64,000 nt of DNA from NCBI GenBank assembly GCA_019095985.1, contig CM032665.1, positions 34,989,927 to 35,053,926 on the forward strand, written 5' to 3'. Origin of the DNA: Streblospio benedicti (taxonomy: Eukaryota; Annelida; Polychaeta; Spionida; Spionidae). The notes under the pieces were generated by a model that ran no database searches, was not told where the DNA came from, and saw only the letters and a program-made list of their open reading frames with translations. Positions 58,301 through 64,000 of the stretch are shown here, piece by piece. Positions within the stretch are counted from its first letter, which is position 1. Every line of letters begins with the position of its first letter. Position numbers and translations under genes: made by a program.

Positions 58301-58989
58301 GAAAACTTCGTAGCCTTTAGTTGGTATGTTTTCGACTCCTTCATTAATTTCGAGTGCTTTGTACTTCGTGTAAAAGCGTACTGATTAAGGCTGTGCAAAC
58401 AGATATTATTGCGCACAATTGGGTATCAGTCCACTAAGGGTTTCAAAACCGAAGAACTGTAATGTCAGCTACTGAGCTAGATATCAACTGTAAATGTTAA
58501 GCAATTAAAACTACAGATTAAAATTATGATGGTTCCATTTCAACTTACGCCATGATACTAGTCAAATCCAAGAGAATTCAGATAATCATAGAAGGATTTT
58601 TATTTAATATGTTAACTGAGACCTTAGCCCTACCCAGGAATCATTGCGCCATACATGACGTCATAAATTTCTCTTTGGATCTGATGATTAAAATCTAGAA
58701 TTTAGCCTATTATTGTTCTCTTATACAGCTTACTGCTCATATTTAGTGCTAACATTTTTCAGATCATAATGATATGAGATATCCAATAGCCCTACAGGTC
58801 TGTAAGTGGAAGCAAATGTTATGAAAACAATGCTGTATGTAAACAGAACTTCACAAAAGCTCTTCTACTGAATCATTCAGTGAATAAGTGAGCAGTGTGT
58901 ACTTGGGCAGGTGTTCACAGTATTCATTAGTTTAAGGCTACGATAGGGAAGCTTGTGCAAGGCATTTGTGTATTATATTAATACACACA
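55341..58989. other. intergenic region between LINE remnant and ARIH1
   Basis: No convincing exon was found over 3.6 kb. The frame at 55542-55778 has no known domain. A GC-rich patch at about 57000-57420 contains GGCAGTAGCAAGG-like repeats and two copies of TGTACGTGCA. A 16 bp direct repeat (AACTAAAATGACATGC) occurs near 56677 and 56788. The right end should hold the ARIH1 promoter. Confidence 0.35.
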
Positions 58990-61900
58990 ATGGATTCTGA
59001 CGATGACATGCTTTACGATGATGACTCCGGGAATGATGACTTGGGAGACGAGGAAGATTTTGTTGATATGGGAATGGATGCAGAACCTTCTCAACCTGAA
59101 AGACATGAAGGGGAGGATTTTCCATTTGAAGTGCTTACTGCAGACCAGATTGTAAAGCATATGGTTGATTGCATTAAAGAAGTTAATACTGTAATACAGG
59201 TGTGTATGTAGCTCCCAACTTTTCAGGAAATTCTTTTGTACAAGAATAGATTCTTTGGATTTCTGTGTCGATAGATATCAGGAATAAGTGTGGGATAAGT
59301 CCTTAAAAATCTTTCTTATCCAGACTTTCGAGAAATTGTTACTTTCTAGTCCTGGACTTCCAATTCTGCACTGATTTTTGTCACTTAGATGGCATTACCG
59401 GACTGCCGAGAGCCAGTCGGTGTTTGCTGGTTAAGGTGGGGGTGGGGAGAGTGTTATGGTCTTAGGCTGTCCCTGGTCGTAGAAATCTGTAGTGACCTCT
59501 GAGACCATGAGAACAGCCCAAGATCACAGCTCTCTCCACCTACTCCTCTTACCCCCGACAGCAAGCTCTTAACTTGTTTAAATTATTCGTCACAATATTG
59601 TGGGGTTTTTTTTTCTTGTTTTTTTTTAAACTGAATCAATTGTATGATACTGGTTTGAAATCCATAAAACCCTCATGGTCATGTAAGAAATTTTTGTTTA
59701 GTTTCCATAGGCGCTGTTGACTTGACATCTATCTCACAGAGCAGTTGCATTCAATTCCTTGCCGCAGCATTACGACTTTAATTAGTGTGGATTTTGTTGG
59801 CTTCAAAGTTTTTTTAACAGCACTTGGTTAGAAACATTAAATGGAGAACATTTTCATAATTCTATACTTAAATGATAAGAATGTTATTATAATGTTTATC
59901 CATTTTTTCATTTCTATATGTTAAAACTCAGTAAAGTTGATCAGAATTAGGGAGGGTGAAGGCGGTAATGGCAAAGAATGTAATCTGAAATGCATAACTT
60001 AGTTTTTTAATGTTGACCAAGTATTTAATTCCACTTAAAATAATTGGAAAATACCTGAAAATTGAATGTGAAACCAGGGATTTAATTCTGTTGGGGTCTT
60101 ACATGTCAATAGTGTTTTTGTCTTTTATAAAATTACCATTTATTTCAGATTCCTGCAACCACAACAAGAATACTTCTTAATCACTTTAAATGGGACAAAG
60201 AGAAGTTAATGGAATGGTAAGTATTCAGAGAACAGTTTTATGGATTTTATGTAGATGTGGGCACCATCACTCTGATATGCATTTTTAGGCCAATGCATCA
60301 CAAAATTTTGTACATATTCGTCTAGAAACGCGTGACGGAATGACGCCACCCACATCGACAGATTTGTAATGGCCTTTAGTGTACACTGTGTACACGTTAC
60401 TGTAATTTGCTAGTTTGAATTACATTAATATAAGAATGAATAAAATTAATGTGTGATTTTTATCTGTGCACTCTTGTCTAGTTCCTTTCTAATATAATTT
60501 TTTTAAATTATAGAAATAATCTGGTATTACTATAATATATTAGGATAGTATGCATCCAATGTATACAGTAACACATTTTTTATTTCAACCTTAAAAATGT
60601 AGTGTTGAGTCTGTTTTTGTCTATGAAAACGATGCGTAAAAGCGATTATTTAACTTTCAGTTACTATGATGGCAATCAAGATAAGCTTTTTTCTGAAGCA
60701 CATGTGGTAAGCCCATTTAGAAGAAACCTCAGTGCGGGAAGTTCGAATGTTAGCCATAGTCGAAAGGTAAGTTATCAACCTTGTGTGGTCCTTTTGATAT
60801 GTTAGGACATACTTGCTATTACTTGGAAAATTTGTAATAAAACAATTATTGTAGCAATTATGTTAATTACCTGAAGCTCTTAAGAATCATATATAGTATG
60901 TATGTTGTAAACATCTTGTACAGAAACAGTGTTCATTATGAATGTGTTTTCAAACCCTGAGTTACAGTTCACGGGGGTTTTCTTTCAATAATTTTTGCAT
61001 ATAGATATAATGATTATAATATGATTATAATATATAAACTTTGTACAATAGAGGACAACAAGATCATCTGCAGCTGCTGAAGCTGCAGAACTGGTGTGTG
61101 AGATTTGTTTCTTGGCGATGCCAGCACAGGTACATGCATTTTTCATATACTGCTTATGCTGTGTCATGTACAAGTCAATTCTAAGTAGATGTGTCAGTGT
61201 TCATCTGCACACAGGTCAAGGGTTCCCATTCCTAAAGTTCTACGAGTGATTGTCAAATTCATCCTTTATATTGCCTATTAACTTAAATAACTTGCCAAAT
61301 GTGCCTAGAGAATAGTACCAATTGCGCTTTGTACTTCACTACGTGTCTATCAATGGAAAGCCCATTAGAATCTGAGTGCATCCTCAATGACTGTCAATAT
61401 ATTTTGTAGCTAATGACTGGACTGGAGTGTGGTCACAAGTTCTGCTGCGGCTGCTGGGGAGAATACCTTACTACTAAGATCATGGACGAAGGCATGGGTC
61501 AGACGATCGCTTGTGCTGCCCATGGCTGTGATATTCTGGTGGATGATGCCACCGTCATGTTGCTTGTCACAGATCCTAAAGTTAAATGGAAATATCAACA
61601 TCTTATCACCAACAGCTTTGTTGAAGTAAGATTTTTATTTTATTTATTACAGTAAGTTATGAATTTAACTTACTTTTCTTTACATGTTTTATTATATCCT
61701 CTGACATGACAATCGATCCACATTGTCCATTTATTATTCTCCGTACACTATATAGCCTATTAACTTGTCTATTTTCCTCTGACTTTCCACTGTACAATAG
61801 CGTGACCACCGCTAGTTAAAAAAAAAGAAACAAATTTTGTAAAGAAGCAAAAGAAGCATATTAAATTGAGAAGTCTGAAGATCACTGTGCGTGGAAAGGA

Positions 61901-63455
61901 CCAGAAATCATTTACAAGCTAACCAAATCAACTCTTACACAAAACCAAGACCGCAAGATTACCGACATTCACTGAACCAGAAGACCTGCCCAATCAATTC
62001 AATGAGTACTTCAACAGTTGTCAGCATATAAAGAATCAAATGATTTGTATGAATGGCTTCATTCTGCATACAGAAGGAAAAACAGTACAAAGACAGCACT
62101 TGTAAAGATAAAGGACGATGTGTTGAATGCCATTGATAAAAGAAAATGTGTCATGCTCATTCTTTTAAACATGAGTGCCTGCTTTGACACTTGTAATTGA
62201 ACATCAAATTCTACTTCAGCGGTTGAAGGGCAACTTCAAGCTCTCGGGAATAGCACTAGAATGGATGAGATCTTACCTGAGTGACAGGTCACAGTATGTC
62301 ACCATTGAAGGTGCACGGTCAAATCCACAACCTGACAGAGGATGCAGCATCATGTTTTGTGCATGCGTACATCACATCAAGATTGCACAATGGAAATAGC
62401 CTGCTCTTTGACTTTAAAAATACTGGAAAATATGTACATTAATTTCAAATGATCCAAAACAAAGCAGCCAGAGTTGTGAGTTGTGCATCAAGATGTAATT
62501 GAATAACACCCGTATTGAATATACTCCACAGGCTACCTATAAATTTCATATAGACTCTTAAGATTTGTCTTCTCACATTCAATGCATTCAGCATCAAGCA
62601 CCAAAATATCTGCAGGACCTTGTGCATTCTTACTTACCCTCTAGACGTCTACGATCAAGTGATAAAAACTTACTGCAGCAGAACTACCAGAATCTTGAAA
62701 CTTACAGGAGTTGGGCATTCAGCGTAGCAGCTCCAAGTCTATGGAATGGACGTCCTAAAGAATTACGAATATGCGACGATTTGGAGGAGTTTAAAAAGTG
62801 CCTGAAAACTCTCATGTTTATAAAAACATTTGGACTCTAAAAATTGTGTTCTGATTAGACTTAAACATCATTTACTCCAGTTCTTCTCTCGTTGTTGTCT
62901 TGATTAATTGATTCGGTTATTGCTACGCCTTTGCAGGTGTTTTATTTATTATAGTAAATGGAATTAGGTTCAGCACTTTTTATTAGAAATCAATGGTTTA
63001 ATAGCAATTTGCAAGTACTTAAAGTTCTATTTTACAACTCCAGTTTTATATCCTGTTCGCTTTTAAAAATATCCTTAAATAATATTTATTTGATTTAAGA
63101 TATATATGTGTCTTTTATGACGTTAAATATCGAGAGCATGAATTTTTATGAATGTGATACTTTAAAAATAAACAATTATTATCAGTATTAACTTTGTTGG
63201 CACATTAAGATCTCTTTACATGGGATCAATTTTGGGCAATCAACATAGAGATGATGTTGAATTCACATTGACTGACATCTTCGTAATACAGTGTTGAAAC
63301 AAAGTCAAACTGCCTTCTTGAGATCACCAGATGTGTTGTTTGTTGTAGTGTAATCGCCTGCTGCGCTGGTGCCCCATGCCTGACTGTGGTCATGCTGTCA
63401 AGGTCCAGTATTTCGACACCAAGCCCGTCACGTGTCACTGCGGTCATACGTTTTG
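58990..63455 (+). CDS. ARIH1: E3 ubiquitin ligase ARIH1 (Ariadne-1), 5' part
   Basis: Six plus-strand exons with matching phases: 58990-59199, 60149-60216, 60661-60766, 61052-61129, 61410-61625 and 63349-63455. The gene continues past the right edge. It is a RING-between-RING ligase that ubiquitinates substrates together with neddylated cullin-RING ligases. The start MDSDDDML and acidic N-terminus match the family. The UBA-like region reads [20 protein letters not shown] and [24 protein letters not shown]1 starts at [11 protein letters not shown] and contains [28 protein letters not shown] and [12 protein letters not shown]. The IBR domain begins at [24 protein letters not shown]2 with its catalytic Cys and the Ariadne domain lie outside the window. 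Compared with human, the N-terminal acidic/glycine region is shorter, and exon 3 carries a Ser-rich insert. Intron 5 hosts a LINE fragment. Confidence 0.93.
59380..59590. repeat. imperfect fold-back sequence in ARIH1 intron 1
   Basis: Left GCTGGTTAAGGTGGGGGTGG...GAGAGTG and right CTCTCTCCACC...CCCCCGACAGC are loosely inverted around CTGAGACCATGAGAACAGCC. This could be an old small DNA element. The arms are too diverged for certainty. Confidence 0.3.
61830..62850 (+). mobile_element. L2/CR1-like LINE remnant in ARIH1 intron 5
   Basis: It encodes fragments of one non-LTR element in order: [16 protein letters not shown]; then [14 protein letters not shown] (motif A, normally LLDLSAAFD); [20 protein letters not shown] with [13 protein letters not shown]; and, after an internal deletion, [30 protein letters not shown] and [20 protein letters not shown]. 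The palm motif C region is missing. Frame changes and the deletion make it inactive. The orientation is the same as ARIH1. Confidence 0.75.
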
Positions 63456-64000
63456 GTAAGTAAACATATATTTAACTTTTTCTAATAATAATTTATTGTT
63501 TAAAATGAATTGATGATTGTTTTGTACAATGCCACAATGCCTTGATTGAATATACATTTAGCTCTGCATAGACTGGGTATATCTTAAAATATGGTCTGAT
63601 TGAATGACTTTTTACGGTAGAACCTCTTAACAATCCAATCAGTCAAATCATGTAGTCTCTCACATTCGCCTCCCCATTCCCTCCCTCATTTGCATATTGT
63701 GACTACAGGGTATGTGACTCGGCTAGATTAGCACTCGCCAAGTGTGGCGAGTGACTTTCAATTTACACTCGCCATACTGAATTCACATTCGCCAAAAATG
63801 TTGTCAAATTTAATAATGACTCTTTTTTATCATAAATGATGGTATGAATAAACACTTGTAGTACAAATAATTTTACCGAACGTAACTTTCTTGGCCGTAT
63901 ATGTCATTACATATGGTTTATTTTGAAAGAAAGTTCAATCACTTGTATACTAGATCTGCATCATCGCTAAGTCGTGACGTGTTGCCATGATTCTGGGTGT
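63456..64000. other. ARIH1 intron, running off the window
   Basis: This follows the donor TTTTG|GTAAG. It is AT-rich, with a short hairpin CACTCGCCA/TGGCGAGTG at 63732-63753 and two further CACTCGCCA-like phrases nearby. No exon was recognised before the window ends. Confidence 0.5.

Overview
The window looks like nuclear DNA of a marine invertebrate animal. It is AT-rich, with small exons (60-250 bp) separated by introns from about 100 bp to several kb, canonical GT/AG junctions, and many kinds of transposon remnant: several non-LTR (LINE) families, a Penelope-like element, tRNA-derived SINEs, PIF/Harbinger-, hAT-, mariner- and piggyBac-type short elements, and a Gypsy-type gag fossil. The gene set is animal (laminin, NIFK, MDH1B, COPE, TPGS2, a Tudor protein, ARIH1). 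The repeats recall mollusc or brachiopod genomes more than vertebrates, but that is an impression from memory, not a measurement.

Layout from left to right. 658-1044 (-) is the first coding exon of an alpha-3/5-type laminin whose remainder lies beyond the left edge. 4507-8340 (-) is NIFK in five exons; its first intron holds two LINE remnants. 9557-16067 (+) is MDH1B in eight exons, a malate-dehydrogenase-like protein that has lost the catalytic histidine. 16845-20363 (-) is COPE in eight exons. 20818-26057 (+) is TPGS2 in nine exons. 26058-30177 is gene-poor and holds a 1.6 kb inverted-repeat structure. 30178-51862 (-) is a long gene of more than 20 exons with two extended Tudor domains, a large acidic exon carrying three nearly identical 79-residue tandem repeats, and five CCHC zinc knuckles at its end. 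Its introns hold a Penelope-like element, a SINE, a piggyBac-type element, a mariner-type element, a hAT-like element and a 445 bp near-perfect palindrome. 52.8-55.3 kb is a graveyard of a gag fossil and a LINE reverse transcriptase. 58990-64000+ (+) is the 5' half of ARIH1, with another LINE remnant in an intron.

The genes do not form a pathway. NIFK/MDH1B and COPE/TPGS2 are head-to-head pairs, the second with only about 450 bp between start codons, so a shared promoter is possible. MDH1B and COPE end tail to tail. Coding phases were checked by hand across every junction of NIFK, MDH1B, COPE, TPGS2 and ARIH1, and across most junctions of the Tudor gene. The junctions around 40.5 kb and 39.7 kb remain unresolved.

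The observations most worth following up are: the Tudor/zinc-knuckle protein with its expanding internal repeat and possible alternative terminal exon; the palindrome and inverted-repeat elements that carry hammerhead-ribozyme-like cores; and an apparently complete set of target-site-flanked non-autonomous DNA elements.
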